Assembly (NCBI GenBank): GCA_902651635.1
Contig: CACRSC010000054.1
Location: 282,158 to 346,157, forward strand
Reading direction: 5' to 3'
From: Mastigamoeba balamuthi
Lineage: Eukaryota; Evosea; Mastigamoebida; Mastigamoebidae
DNA: 64,000 nt
Part shown: one piece after another, positions 1 through 9,750 of the stretch
Layout: each line of letters opens with the position of its first letter
Numbering within the stretch: the stretch's first letter is position 1
Translations under genes and position numbers: made by a program
The notes under the pieces: generated by a model
Databases searched by the model: none
What the model was told of the DNA's origin: nothing
Seen by the model: only the letters and a program-made list of their open reading frames with translations

Positions 1-587
1 NNNNNNNNNNNNNNNNNNNNNNNNNNNNNNNNNNNNNNNNNNNNNNNNNNNNNNNNNNNNNNNNNNNNNNNNNNNNNNNNNNNNNNNNNNNNNNNNNNNN
101 NNNNNNNNNNNNNNNNNNNNNNNNNNNNNNNNNNNNNNNNNNNNNNNNNNNNNNNNNNNNNNNNNNNNNNNNNNNNNNNNNNNNNNNNNNNNNNNNNNNN
201 NNNNNNNNNNNNNNNNNNNNNNNNNNNNNNNNNNNNNNNNNNNNNNNNNNNNNNNNNNNNNNNNNNNNNNNNNNNNNNNNNNNNNNNNNNNNNNNNNNNN
301 NNNNNNNNNNNNNNNNNNNNNNNNNNNNNNNNNNNNNNNNNNNNNNNNNNNNNNNNNNNNNNNNNNNNNNNNNNNNNNNNNNNNNNNNNNNNNNNNNNNN
401 NNNNNNNNNNNNNNNNNNNNNNNNNNNNNNNNNNNNNNNNNNNNNNNNNNNNNNNNNNNNNNNNNNNNNNNNNNNNNNNNNNNNNNNNNNNNNNNNNNNN
501 NNNNNNNNNNNNNNNNNNNNNNNNNNNNNNNNNNNNNNNNNNNNNNNNNNNNNNNNNNNNNNNNNNNNNNNNNNNNNNNNNNNNNNN
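1..587. other. Assembly gap (N run)
   Basis: All bases are N. The gap removes the 5' part of the PRP3 gene that emerges at 588. Confidence 1.
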
Positions 588-1562
588 GCCGCGGGGACCG
601 CCGCCGGGCTGCTCTACGGGCGCTGCACGCGCAACGTCGAGCACCCGGCGCTCAAGGCGCCGCCGCTCGAGGTCACGGCGATGCCGGGGCCCGCGCCGCT
701 GATGCTGACCAAGGCCGAGCGCAAGAAGCTGCGGCGCAGGACGCGGGCCGAGAAGCAGGCGCAGCTGCGCGAGGCCGAGATCGCGGGCATCGCGCCGCCG
801 CGGCCCAACAAGGTGAAGCTGTCGAACATGATGCGCGTGCTGACGAGCGAGGCGGTGGCCGACCCCACGGTGGTCGAGGCCCGCGTCAAGGCCGAGATGG
901 CCGCGCGGCTCAAGTACCGCGAGGACACGAACGAGAGCAAGAAGATGACGCCCGAGGAGCGCAAGGAGGCGCGGCGCAAGCGCCTCGAGGGCGACGCGCA
1001 CTCGGGCGGCCTCTTCGCGGCCGCGTTCAAGTGCTCCGAGCTGCTGGACCCCGCCAAGCGCTTCAAGGTCGACATCAACGCGCGCAAGTTCCTGCTGAGC
1101 GGCTGCGCCATCATCGACAACAGCGGGCTGGGCCAGACGCTCGTCGTCGTCGAGGGCGGCCAGTACGCGCTCGCCAAGTTCAAGAAGGTCATGCTGCGCC
1201 GCATCAAGTGGAACAGGGCCGCCGCCCCCTCGCGCAAGCTCCTCCAGCATCAGCAGCAGCAGCCAAAGCAGGAGGGCGCGGCTGGGGAGGCGCAGGAACA
1301 GCAGCAGGCGGCGCCCGCGCAGGAGCCCGAGCCCGTGGCGATCAAGGAGGAGGAGGACGACGACGACGAGGGAGACGAGGACGAGGAGCAGCAGAAGAGG
1401 GGGCCCGGGGTGGCGCTGGTGTGGGAGGGCGCGATACAGAAGACGTGCTTCAGGGCGTTCACGTTCGAGGGCGGGCACAAGAACGAGGCGTCGGTGCGCA
1501 AGTTCCTGCAGCAGAAGGGCGCGGAGCAGTTCTGGGAGCTCGCAAAGTCGGTCACCATCTGA
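588..1562 (+). CDS. PRPF3: U4/U6 small nuclear ribonucleoprotein PRP3, 3' part
   Basis: PRP3 is a U4/U6 snRNP protein needed to form the U4/U6.U5 tri-snRNP in the nucleus. The frame is open from the gap edge, so the start lies in the N run; about 324 C-terminal residues are visible. The first part reads NVEHPALKAPP, then LTKAERKKLRRRTRAEKQ and NMMRVLTSEAVADPT, which match the conserved PRP3 core. The C-terminal domain (DUF1115 type) follows, with RFKVDINARKFLLSGCAI, VVVEGGQYALAKFKKVMLRR and IKW, then an acidic and Q-rich low-complexity insert (about 1240-1400), and the conserved end VWEGAIQKTCFRAF and FWELA. No intron is needed in the visible part. The stop is TGA at 1560-1562. I am sure of the family; the missing N-terminus cannot be judged. 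Confidence 0.93.
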   Translation, partial: AAGTAAGLLYGRCTRNVEHPALKAPPLEVTAMPGPAPLMLTKAERKKLRRRTRAEKQAQLREAEIAGIAPPRPNKVKLSNMMRVLTSEAVADPTVVEARVKAEMAARLKYREDTNESKKMTPEERKEARRKRLEGDAHSGGLFAAAFKCSELLDPAKRFKVDINARKFLLSGCAIIDNSGLGQTLVVVEGGQYALAKFKKVMLRRIKWNRAAAPSRKLLQHQQQQPKQEGAAGEAQEQQQAAPAQEPEPVAIKEEEDDDDEGDEDEEQQKRGPGVALVWEGAIQKTCFRAFTFEGGHKNEASVRKFLQQKGAEQFWELAKSVTI

Positions 1563-1863
1563 GGCGCAGGACCCCCCAGAGCAGGGAGAGGCCCTGCACA
1601 CGGAGCACGACAGAGAGAAGTGCTCGAATCAAACAGTTGCTTTGTGGGCACCTCGTGTGGGCGGGAGCCCTGGCCTTTGCCTTAGCGCCTCCAGCCCTCC
1701 ACTCACGAGATGGAGTGCTCTCCCTTCCAACAGCTGCTATTCCCATTAGCTCTGGACATGCGTGCACATCCACGCAATCACACAGATATACTGCCTCTTG
1801 TTTGAGGAACCAGTCACACGCACCATTTCTCTGGTTACCGGTACCGAGACTGAAAAGGGGGGT

Positions 1864-1879
1864 ATCTTACCGGTAAGAT
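1864..1879. promoter_or_regulatory. 16 bp perfect palindrome upstream of EsV-1-7 gene
   Basis: ATCTTACCGGTAAGAT is its own reverse complement and sits 55 bp before the ATG at 1934, next to a second partly palindromic string around 1836-1850 (ACCGGTACC). The rest of 1563-1933, between the PRP3 stop and this gene, shows nothing else. The site could be a dimeric repressor or activator site; that role is inferred only from symmetry and position. Confidence 0.4.
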
Positions 1880-1933
1880 TTTTCTGTCGGCAAGCGAATC
1901 GCCTGCAGCTTAATTTCCGCTCTTCGTTATTGT

Positions 1934-2560
1934 ATGTTACGTGTGTTTGCGATGGTCAAGTCGCCTGCCCCCGTTACTCGCGTTTCTCCCGCGAGCTCCC
2001 GGCTGCCGCCCAGCCCCCAGCCGCAGCATCACGACCCGCTGCTTGTGCTCTGTGCCGCGGCTGCTGTGGCCACTCCCGCGATGCGGGTCCTGGGGGAGGA
2101 GGAAGAGCACCAAGAGCAGAGTGTGCAGGAGGCACGCTGCCCCGCGCCGTTCCAAGGCAGGGCCAAGGGCGCCGACTGGACGGGAAGCAAGCGGTGCTGC
2201 CGCACCCCGGGCTGCACTAGGAGGGCGGACTACGGGCCAAAGTACGGCAAGACCGTCTCGTGCTCGAGGCACAGGCTCGCGGGGTACTGCAACCTCAGCG
2301 CACGCCTCTGCGAGGTGCCCTCGTGCCTCAAGCAGGCGTCGTTCGGTTTCAAGGACGAGCCCATGACAAGGTGCGCCGAGCACAGGCTGCACAGGCAGGT
2401 GGACCAGCGCCACCCCATCTGCTCGGCGGTGGCGGCGGACGGCAGGCGGTGCAGCCTCCTGGCCTCCTTCGGGGAGACGAGGGCGCTCTACTGCTCCGCA
2501 CACAAGGAGCCGCACCACGTCTACCTCCTCATCAAGCGCCGGGTCCCCGCCTCCCTGTGA
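1934..2560 (+). CDS. EsV-1-7 cysteine-repeat protein
   Basis: A 208-residue, single-exon protein whose C-terminal half carries three cysteine/histidine repeats. Repeat 1 is C-x4-C-x15-C-x2-H (starting CRTPGC), repeat 2 is C-x4-C-x15-C-x2-H (CEVPSC), and repeat 3 is a longer C-x9-C-x13-C-x2-H. A YG or FG pair sits at the same place in each. This spacing and the G/F pattern match the EsV-1-7 repeat, first named from a brown-algal virus and known from stramenopiles, some green algae and large DNA viruses; the brown-algal IMM developmental regulator contains it. The biochemical role of the repeat is not settled; metal binding is likely. The N-terminal 60 residues are low-complexity. ATG 1934 is the first in frame, but ATG 1952 or 2080 could also serve. 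Confidence 0.75.
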   Translation: MLRVFAMVKSPAPVTRVSPASSRLPPSPQPQHHDPLLVLCAAAAVATPAMRVLGEEEEHQEQSVQEARCPAPFQGRAKGADWTGSKRCCRTPGCTRRADYGPKYGKTVSCSRHRLAGYCNLSARLCEVPSCLKQASFGFKDEPMTRCAEHRLHRQVDQRHPICSAVAADGRRCSLLASFGETRALYCSAHKEPHHVYLLIKRRVPASL

Positions 2561-3442
2561 ACCGGAGGCGTGCTGCGAGTCAAACACGGAACCCGATACC
2601 GCACTTCCCCGGGAAAAAGTATGCGAAAAATGCAACGTTATCAACAGGCCGTTGATTTGTGTATCAGGTGTCAGGCGCTCGCTCCGGATCGTGTCACGAC
2701 ACGCAACACCCGGTCTCACGGTTCTCCGCGCCTGTGGCGCTGGCGACACGCTCGAGAGGCCGGCGTGTTCCTCTGCGCCTCAGTGGGTGCTGCGGACGGC
2801 ACGTAGGCCGCGACAGTGTACTGCAGATCGCTTGCCGACAGACCGTTCTTCCGGCGCTCCCGTGCTGCTGCGCGGGGGTGTGCCATTGCGTTGCACTGCG
2901 ATATCATACAGGCACGGGGTTGCCTCTCGTGGGCGACGGCGAGTCATTGACAACTGTCAGAGGCTGCTCGATTGTACTCCCCATCAGCTCTCTGTACTTG
3001 ATCAGTACAGCGAACTGCATCTCCTCGATGGCCAGGAAGCAGTGGTCCATCTCCAAAGCCCTCAGACGTGCAGCTAACGAAGGGCCGCCCGAACTTCTTC
3101 TCGCCATTCCCGCAGTAAAACAAACAGATGTCAGGTGCTGCTCTGCGCCAAGCAGAAGTCTCCCAGCAATCTCTTGAGCTCATTCGTGTAAGGGTCCAGC
3201 TTTTCGAGATGGATTTTCGGCAGTTGTTGCCTTACGCTGTCCCGCGACTTCTGGATAACCAGGTGGCAATATCAACACATACAAAAAAGAAAGGTGGATT
3301 GAAGGATACAACTGATGTGGTTTACTCTCTCCTTTCTCATCGGAAAGAGTCTGTGCCAATAGCTTGTTCAACGAAATGCAGAACAAACCAATCGGGTCCT
3401 GCTCAAAAATGCACCATCTCCACCACTTTCACTCGAAGCCAT
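2561..3442. other. No confident gene; minus-strand coding-like fragments
   Basis: About 880 bp without a gene I can model. On the minus strand two stretches read like exons of one lost or unmodelled gene: 3130-3232 (LPKIHLEKLDPYTNELKRLL) and 2950-3080 (RALEMDHCFLAIEEMQFAVL). They lie in different frames and I could not place clean splice sites between them, nor recognise the family. The segment runs straight into the repeat at 3443. Confidence 0.3.
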
Positions 3443-3597
3443 CCTGTATGAATCCAAACCTCATTGAAGCGCTTATTGTGTTCCAGGCACCCTTGTCACC
3501 CAAGCACTTGGTGGCAAATCTCGTCAACAAGTTGAGCGAGATATCGAGTGAAACAATTGACCAGACAGATTCGAAAATATGAATTTAGAGGCGACGA
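3443..3597. repeat. Inverted repeat copy A (partner at 8393-8556)
   Basis: About 155 bp that recurs in reverse complement at 8393-8556 with roughly 90 percent identity by eye. In both copies the same strand sense encodes the open string FESVWSIVSLDISL followed by LLTRFATKCLGDKGAWNT; the opposite sense is open only in copy A. It could be a duplicated exon of an unknown gene or the ends of a 5.1 kb element. Confidence 0.7.
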
Positions 3598-3679
3598 ATA
3601 TCTCAGCCCGCTCATTGCCGAACAAAACCCTCGCAGCATCGCATCCCCACTTGTCGCTCCACCATCCCCAACCTTCATC

Positions 3680-5960
3680 ATGTCGGCGCCAACCACTTCC
3701 GTAGCCTCGCGTACCCGCAGCATCGCACCTCGGCCCCCGCAGCCCGCGGCCCGCAACACTGTACGTAGTCTGCTCTTATCCTTCCCCACCGCTTCGAATT
3801 TGAATAATCTCGTCGAGCTCCGCGCCGCCGAGTCCCCGAGCCCCGCCCCCTCGACCGCGCGTTGCCGGGCTCCCCCTCGTGCCGCACAATCATCGGCGGG
3901 GGCGCGCGACTGCGACGGACTGCGGTGGGCTCGCGGAGTTGTCTTAATTATTGAATTGCTTTTCAAGGCGGCAAACCCGCGCCTTCTCTGTGCGGTGCCC
4001 TTGTGCCCTTCGCCAGGCCAGAACGCACTATTGCGCGCGCTCCCATGCCTCCCGGGAGCTCTCCCGGGAACCAGCGGGGCTCGGGCAAGTTTCTTGACGA
4101 AGGGGAACGCGGGACAACATGGGATCGCGGTTTTTCTGATGGCGGCTGAGGGAGGGGGATTTCTGGCACGAATTCGAATTGCCAAACCAAACCACCTTTA
4201 CACCCTACATTCCGCGTTACCCCAACAACTCTCACGGCCCCTTCCGCTTCTGGCAGTCGTCGTCGTCGGCGTTGCGTCCGGGCTGGCAGTCCGCCAAGAT
4301 CACGTCGGCGAAGCAGGGGGCGCAGCGTCCGTCGCTCGTGCGTGCCCCAGTCGCCCAGGCCGTTGTCGCAGCGCCAGCGACTGTACCGGCAGCAGCAGGG
4401 CATCGCCCTGTCGTTCAGCGTCCCCTCGCGGCGGCAGCCCCGGAGCGCAGCGTGCCCAAGGTCGCGGGAGCAGCCGGAGGTCCTCGTCCCGCTGTTCACC
4501 GTCGTGTGGCACCGGCAGGGGCGCCCAGCACGGCCAAGAGCGCCGCTGGGGCAGCGCGTGCGCCCGCAGTCGCACGCCCAGCTGGAGTCGGAGCAGGAGT
4601 CGCTCGTCCAGCTCAGGGCTCTCGCGCAGTGGTAGCACCCGCCAAGATCACGGCCAAGGCGACCGAGGCAGCAGCAGGAGCTCGTCCCCCCGGGCAGGGC
4701 CCTCGCGTGGCGGAGGCGCAGGCCAAGCGCGCGACCAAGGCCGCTGGAGTCGTCGCCAAGCCCGCGGCAGCAGCAGAGGGACCCCGTACGCTCGGCCAGG
4801 GCCCTCGTTCAGTGGCAGCACCCGCCAAGTGCGGTTCCAAGGTCGCCCCGGGTGCCCATCCCGCAGCGGCAGCAGGACCTCGCCCCGTCGGCCAGGGCCC
4901 TCGCTCGGTGGCAGCGCCAGCAGGAGCAGTCCGCCCTGTCGCAGGCCGTCGCGCTGCCTCCGAGGCACCCGCAGAGCAGCGGCCGGCTGTCCTTCGTGGC
5001 CGCGCTGCTCCGTCCGCGACAGCCCCGCACGGTAGCGCGGAGAAGGTCTGCGCTCCTCGTGCGCTGCCGACTGCTGTAGCGGCACCGCGTTCCTCGCAGT
5101 CTCAGGGCGTCCAAGTCCCTCAAGCGGCTTCAGCGCTCCCGGCGGTCCAGCGCCACGAGGCAGAGCCCGAGGAAGCAGCTGTTCTCCCAGACGCTGCAGC
5201 GGTGTCTCCTCGCGCAGTGCGAGCGCTCCCGGGCAAGCCCACACCCGAGCCGCGCCCCCTGCGGACCCCGAGCGAGTGGATGCAGCGCATTGCCGAGCTC
5301 CGTCGCCGCTTAGAGGCGGCCGCACAGAGGCCTGCTGGCTCGCTTCTCCCGAAGGCAGCTGGAGCAGCAGCCCGTCCAGTCGGTCCAGCAGCGGACTCGG
5401 AGCGCCTGATCCACGGCGAGGTGGCGGCCCCGCCCTCGTGCGTTCCTGTGGCCGGACAGCCCGCTCCTGTACCTGCTCCGGCGCCATCAGTGGCCGTGCG
5501 TCCTGTCCAGCAGCCGAGTGCCCCCGCCGCCAAGCCCGATGCAGGTCGTGTCCAGCAGCAGCGTGCTTCCAAGCCCTCCGATGTTGCCCAACCGAGGCCC
5601 GGTGCCAGCGCCACCGCGGCGACGACGACCGGCGAGGCAGTCGCGAAGAAGTCGGCCCAGCCCGCGACGAACGACCAGCAGCAGCAGCCCCCGAGGAAGC
5701 CCCGGTTTGCTCCCCTCCGCCCCAAGAAGGTCGACACGGGCCCCCGTTCGATTCTCAAGGTTCGAGCCCTTCAAACGCCCGCGCTCTGCCTCGTTCGCCC
5801 ACTGCCGTTGCCTCACCATGCCTCGCCCCCAGAGGAGGAAGAGGTGCGCGCCCCTCCACGTGCGGTTCAGCTGCTGGGTCACCGTCGCCGAGTACGAGAC
5901 CGAGGGCAACGACGGGGTCCCGAGGGCCGCCGTGGCGGGAGTGCCTGAGCCTGTGGCCTC

Positions 5961-6001
<41 letters not shown>

Positions 6002-6249
6002 TGCCGGACAGCTGCCAGCCTGCCCCTCGGCTCCGCAGGGTGTACACGCCGCGGCCCTCGAGCCCTCCCTCGGTCAGCTGGACTTGTTGGAAGGACGCCC
6101 CGACTGTCCGGTTCCTCTGCCCCGCCGACCCCGGCCCCTCTTTCGACCCCCAAAGATCTTGTGCGCATGGCCCCCACCCAGTATCCGAGTGTGCTCGGCG
6201 ATTGGCTCACTGTCCAGCGCAGAGTTGCCACGTCATGACGTGCGATTAG
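3680..6249 (+). CDS. Pro/Ala-rich protein with PP1-docking-like C-terminus
   Basis: Proposed exons 3680-3760, 4257 (or 4290)-5756 and 5830-6249, all joined in phase 0 with GT/AG ends. Exon 1 gives MSAPTTSVASRTRSIAPRPP. The long middle exon is compositionally biased (A, P, R, V, G, Q) with a loose repeat of the type GQGPRSVAAPAK and no recognisable fold, so most of the protein is probably disordered. Just before the last intron lies SILK, and 10 residues after it the last exon gives HVRFSCWVTVAEYE. SILK followed by a V-x-F sequence is the usual order of docking motifs in protein phosphatase 1 regulators, so PP1 binding is my inference. An in-frame DTDTDTDTDT run follows. The C-terminal limit is the first stop at 6247 and is uncertain, as is the start. 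Confidence 0.5.
5961..6000 (+). repeat. Hexanucleotide CACCGA microsatellite in coding exon
   Basis: Six tandem near-perfect copies of a hexamer encode an alternating Asp-Thr run in the last exon of the Pro/Ala-rich gene. The unit keeps frame, so length changes would not break the protein. Confidence 0.9.
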
Positions 6250-6426
6250 GATCGCCTCCGTACAAGTAGCATCGGCTTTGCTCAACCCCATCAGGATCAT
6301 CCGAGCAAGTCAGCCTCACCAAGCTGAACTTCCACGCGAGTGGTACTCAACTCTCCCTGGTTGGCGGGGGTACGATGGCCTTGTGGGGCAACAGCAACTC
6401 CGCCAGAGGAGCGAAAGCCCAGGGTT

Positions 6427-6503
6427 CACTCTATAGAGTGCCCTGGGCGGCACAACTCTTCCACCAGAGTGCCCCTGCCGCGAGTGTCCTCCGGCAGGGG
6501 CAC
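6427..6503. other. 14 bp palindrome plus 12 bp stem-loop
   Basis: CACTCTATAGAGTG (6427-6440) is a perfect palindrome. Downstream, 6469-6480 (GTGCCCCTGCCG) and 6492-6503 are exact reverse complements separated by an 11-base loop, a strong potential hairpin. They sit about 180-250 bp after the preceding stop. They could be a 3' processing or termination structure or an insertion footprint; nothing decides between these. Confidence 0.5.
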
Positions 6504-6915
6504 GGTGGGGAGGTGCCCTCTCCTCTGCAGGCGCCGGGTTGCTGCCATCTCACACGCCATTGGACCGCTGCCAGCCAGAGAGGTCAATGGTACCGCTCGC
6601 AACAAACAATGCTGCCCGTCGTGTTTGGCTTGCCCGTATCTTGGTGGTTCTCTTTTTATCTGTTTTGAATATTCCTTGGCCAACCGTTATTCGCACGCGA
6701 CAAGCCACCACGTGAAGATCGGGAACTCTGGTGAGTTAGTTGTTCGGTATCCTGGTGTGGTTGTTGGGTGTTGAGTTTGTTCGCAGTGAGATCAAAAAAG
6801 CAGGAGGAACAAGGAAGGACCTGCAGCCCGGCTTCACTGGCAACCAACTGCCTGCTGCTCCACCTCCTCCTGCCCCTACTCGTCCTCGGGCTGGCCGCAG
6901 GGGATCTTCCCGCAG

Positions 6916-7133
6916 CCGTGGTGGCTGCCGCCGTAGGGGGCCGCTCTCCCAGGTTCGACTTGGCCTTGCGCGGGAGGACGTGAGTGGAGGGCGTACAAGC
7001 AGCTGGGGTGGTGCTGTTGCGCGCCAGACGCCAAGCAGCAGCGACAAGCCCGGAGCTCAGCGAGCACACGAGGGAGGTGCTTCTCAAGTACGGCATCCCC
7101 GAGGGGCTCGAGACCGCGGCGCCTCCGCACTAA
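6916..7133 (+). pseudogene. 3' remnant of a CaiB/BaiF (type III) CoA-transferase gene
   Basis: The last 40 codons before TAA at 7131 read PELSEHTREVLLKYGIPEGL, which matches the conserved C-terminal end of class III CoA-transferases and alpha-methylacyl-CoA racemases (P-x-LGEHT-x-EVL-x-x-x-G). An upstream stretch, 6916-6979, gives VGGRSPRFDLAL, resembling the preceding family motif. The two pieces cannot be joined in phase with the obvious donor at 6980, and no other part of the roughly 400-residue enzyme is visible on either side. I therefore read it as a fragment or a decayed gene, not a working enzyme. Confidence 0.35.
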
Positions 7134-8392
7134 TGACTGACTGAGCACCTCGACAACACTCCAGTGAGCTCTCGGCCTTGGGGCAAATAGACACCAAGAA
7201 AAATCTTCACTGCCTCCGATGACGGCACGGGTGACGCCAACTGTGACGCGAATGGCCTTTTTCTCCGGCGCGGCGTCTTTTCGTGAGCAGGGCCGTGGCC
7301 CATTTCTTCAGAGGTAATTTGGATGCGATGGGTATGGTCCTTTTATCCTTCCCGCGGGAGACTCACAGTTGCCCGCTCTCCCGCGTAGCGCGGCTTGAGT
7401 TTCTCTCTCTCTCTCCCCCCCACACACACGCACACACACAGGTGCCGCGCGGGCGTCTTGATCTTGGGGCAGCTGGAGCAGCAGGAGCCGAGCGGCCACC
7501 GACGGGGGGTAGCAATATCGCCGCCGGGGCCGCTCGCCTGCGGCCGCAACCGCTGTTGCGTCCGCGGAGGGGCCAGACGACCCGCCGCCTCCGCGCGGCC
7601 TGGCCCTGGGGGCTGCGCTCGCCCGCCGGCGCTTGCGGTGCCGTCGGGCGTGCGCGGCTGCAGAGAGCGGGTCAATTATGTCGTTTGGTGTCCAAAGTCA
7701 AATAAATTGCAATTCAATTCAACTCAATTCAATCTGAATTGCTAATTGGCTGTATCCTCTAATTTGTGAGGCCCAGGCCCCTCTGTCCCGAGCCCAGACC
7801 GTCAACCTTGTGTTGTCTCTCTGCTCACAGACCGCAGACGGCGATGCGTCGATGGTATGTTTGCTGAGTGACGCCTGTTGGGCCGCTGCCCTGTGCTTCT
7901 GCGGGGGCCCTGAGGGCGTTCCCAATGCTGGAGGATCTCGCACAGAAACGCAAGTCAGAGCTGAGGCGCCTGAGGTTCGGGTAGTGTACAGCGTGAGGTT
8001 CGTGACCTAGGCGGTGTCGCAGGGGATCGAGAGGGACTGTGAGCAGTGGCTGCTATGCACCGCGATTATGACGTACAAGGAGGCACACAGGGGCTCTGCT
8101 GGAGTTGATAGGAGTGGGGCCCCAGGAGGCCGACTGCATGTGCCTCAGGCGCGAGGCGGTCGGTGATCATCGGCGTACACGTGCTACATCGCGGTGTGTC
8201 GGCGGTGAAAAATGGCACTGACCACTCCAAAGTCCAGGCAGAACAACACGGCAACTGCGGGTTTCTGCTCCGCGGCTCACAACCTTTCACGACCTTCCTT
8301 TGCTCTCAGGCTGTCAGTGCACCCCGATGTGGGCTTGTTCCCCGGAGGAACTGCATGGTGCCGCCCTCAGACTGCGGTTCAAACCTCAGAAA
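7134..8392. other. Gene-poor stretch with simple repeats
   Basis: No coding exon that I trust. It holds a CT/CA-rich microsatellite (about 7400-7442), and an A+T-rich string of AATT and CAATT units (about 7700-7755) like that found in the intron at 34147-34248 and near 49765. Nothing else recognised. Confidence 0.5.
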
Positions 8393-8556
8393 TCGTCGCC
8401 TTTTAAAATTCATGTTTTCGAATCTGTCTGGTCAATTGTTTCACTCGATATCTCGCTCTACTTGTTGACGAGATTTGCCACCAAGTGCTTGGGTGACAAG
8501 GGTGCCTGGAACACAATAAGCGCTTCAATGAGGTTTGGATTCAAACGGGATGGCAT
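8393..8556. repeat. Inverted repeat copy B
   Basis: Reverse-complement counterpart of 3443-3597. On the plus strand it is open as VFESVWSIVSLDISLYLLTR and beyond, and stops at TGA about 8561. Copy B has a TAG in the opposite sense where copy A has TTG. Confidence 0.7.
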
Positions 8557-8753
8557 AGAGTGAATATTGGATTTTGATAAGTACTCCTGCCACATACCTT
8601 TTTTTCATGAAGTACAATCAAGCGGCCTCCGACAGTGGTCAATGGTGCAGTGGCTCGACTTAGTGCTGTGGATCTAACAGTTGAAGTGGCCCTCAGAGCC
8701 TCAAGAGCCCAACAACGAAAACAACCCCTGTAGAGGCCTGACATCAAACTGAA

Positions 8754-9246
8754 CTATGCTGCAGTAAAGACAGCAATCTGGGGCAGCTGCGTGTTGAGGC
8801 TCATGGACAGCAGTGGGTCTACAGGGCCTCTGTGCACGACCTCCATCCTCGGGTAGTTGGACATCATTGGGATGCTCGCCCCTGAGGATGAGTCCGATGA
8901 CAAGCAGGGCACCACAATGATCAGGGTCCCATCAACAGTCCTCGAGTGCACATAGGGCAATCACCTGCACCAGCTTGGAGCTCACAATGGTGCTGAAGTT
9001 GGTCAACGGACTGCCCATGCCACCGTGGGGCTGACGCCCTCAGCTGATGCCATGGCAATGAACAAGATGTTGGAACCAGGCATGTCCAGGGGCCTGTTGG
9101 GCTTCTCCTTCTTGCAGATGGTCCTGAACATGATGACAACGGAGCACAGCACTCTGCATACGGTGATGGCAATGCTTATGGATATGGCAGCAGCCGCTTT
9201 GACAGTATGGTGGGTCAGTGGGATGCTCAGGAGGAAGTTACCATGT
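8754..9246 (-). pseudogene. Decayed membrane-protein gene fragment
   Basis: Reading the minus strand from 9246 down, one frame gives a hydrophobic helix (AISISIAITVCRVLCSVVIM) followed by a basic stop-transfer stretch RTICKKEKPNRP, typical of a single-pass membrane protein. The frame then breaks, and two further open pieces follow in other frames (TNFSTIVSSKLVQVIALCAL; then RTVDGTLIIVVPCLSS to a stop at 8754). No splice sites connect them convincingly. The family is not recognised; one of the receptor cyclases or kinases common in amoebae is possible. A separate short plus-strand ORF at 9300-9581 with an intron-like middle is also unassigned. Confidence 0.3.
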
Positions 9247-9750
9247 TCCGTTTGGAATGTTAATTAGGTCTGATCATATCAATATCTGTTGGACAGAAGA
9301 TGATGCAGGAAGAGGCATTCCAGGCAGTGCAGCTTCCTCAAGGAAGCTCAGGCCCCGCCCCCCCCCCCAAGAAGGGCATCAGCACTGGCATCATTAAAGA
9401 GGCCGTGATGGTTGAACGCCTGCGGAAGGTTCCGGGATTCGGGATTTGCGTGGTTTCTCTGCTGATCTTTCGGGATTTTTCATTTGCTGATTCACAGGGG
9501 CCGCCAAAGTACAAGGAGATGCACAAGAAGCTGTCGGAACGAGTAGAGTCTCCCGATGTGAGGCGTGGGAGCACAAGCTAACCGAGGAAGCTGTCACTTT
9601 TGTAACTCGGACCAGTGGGGAAACACGGATTTTCATGAGAAATGGTGACGCAAGTAACTTGATCTGTGTCCAAAGAAATCCAGAAATATCTGGAGTAAGA
9701 AGCCACACCCACTAAAGACCAAGCAAAGCACACTGACCCAGCGCACCGCA

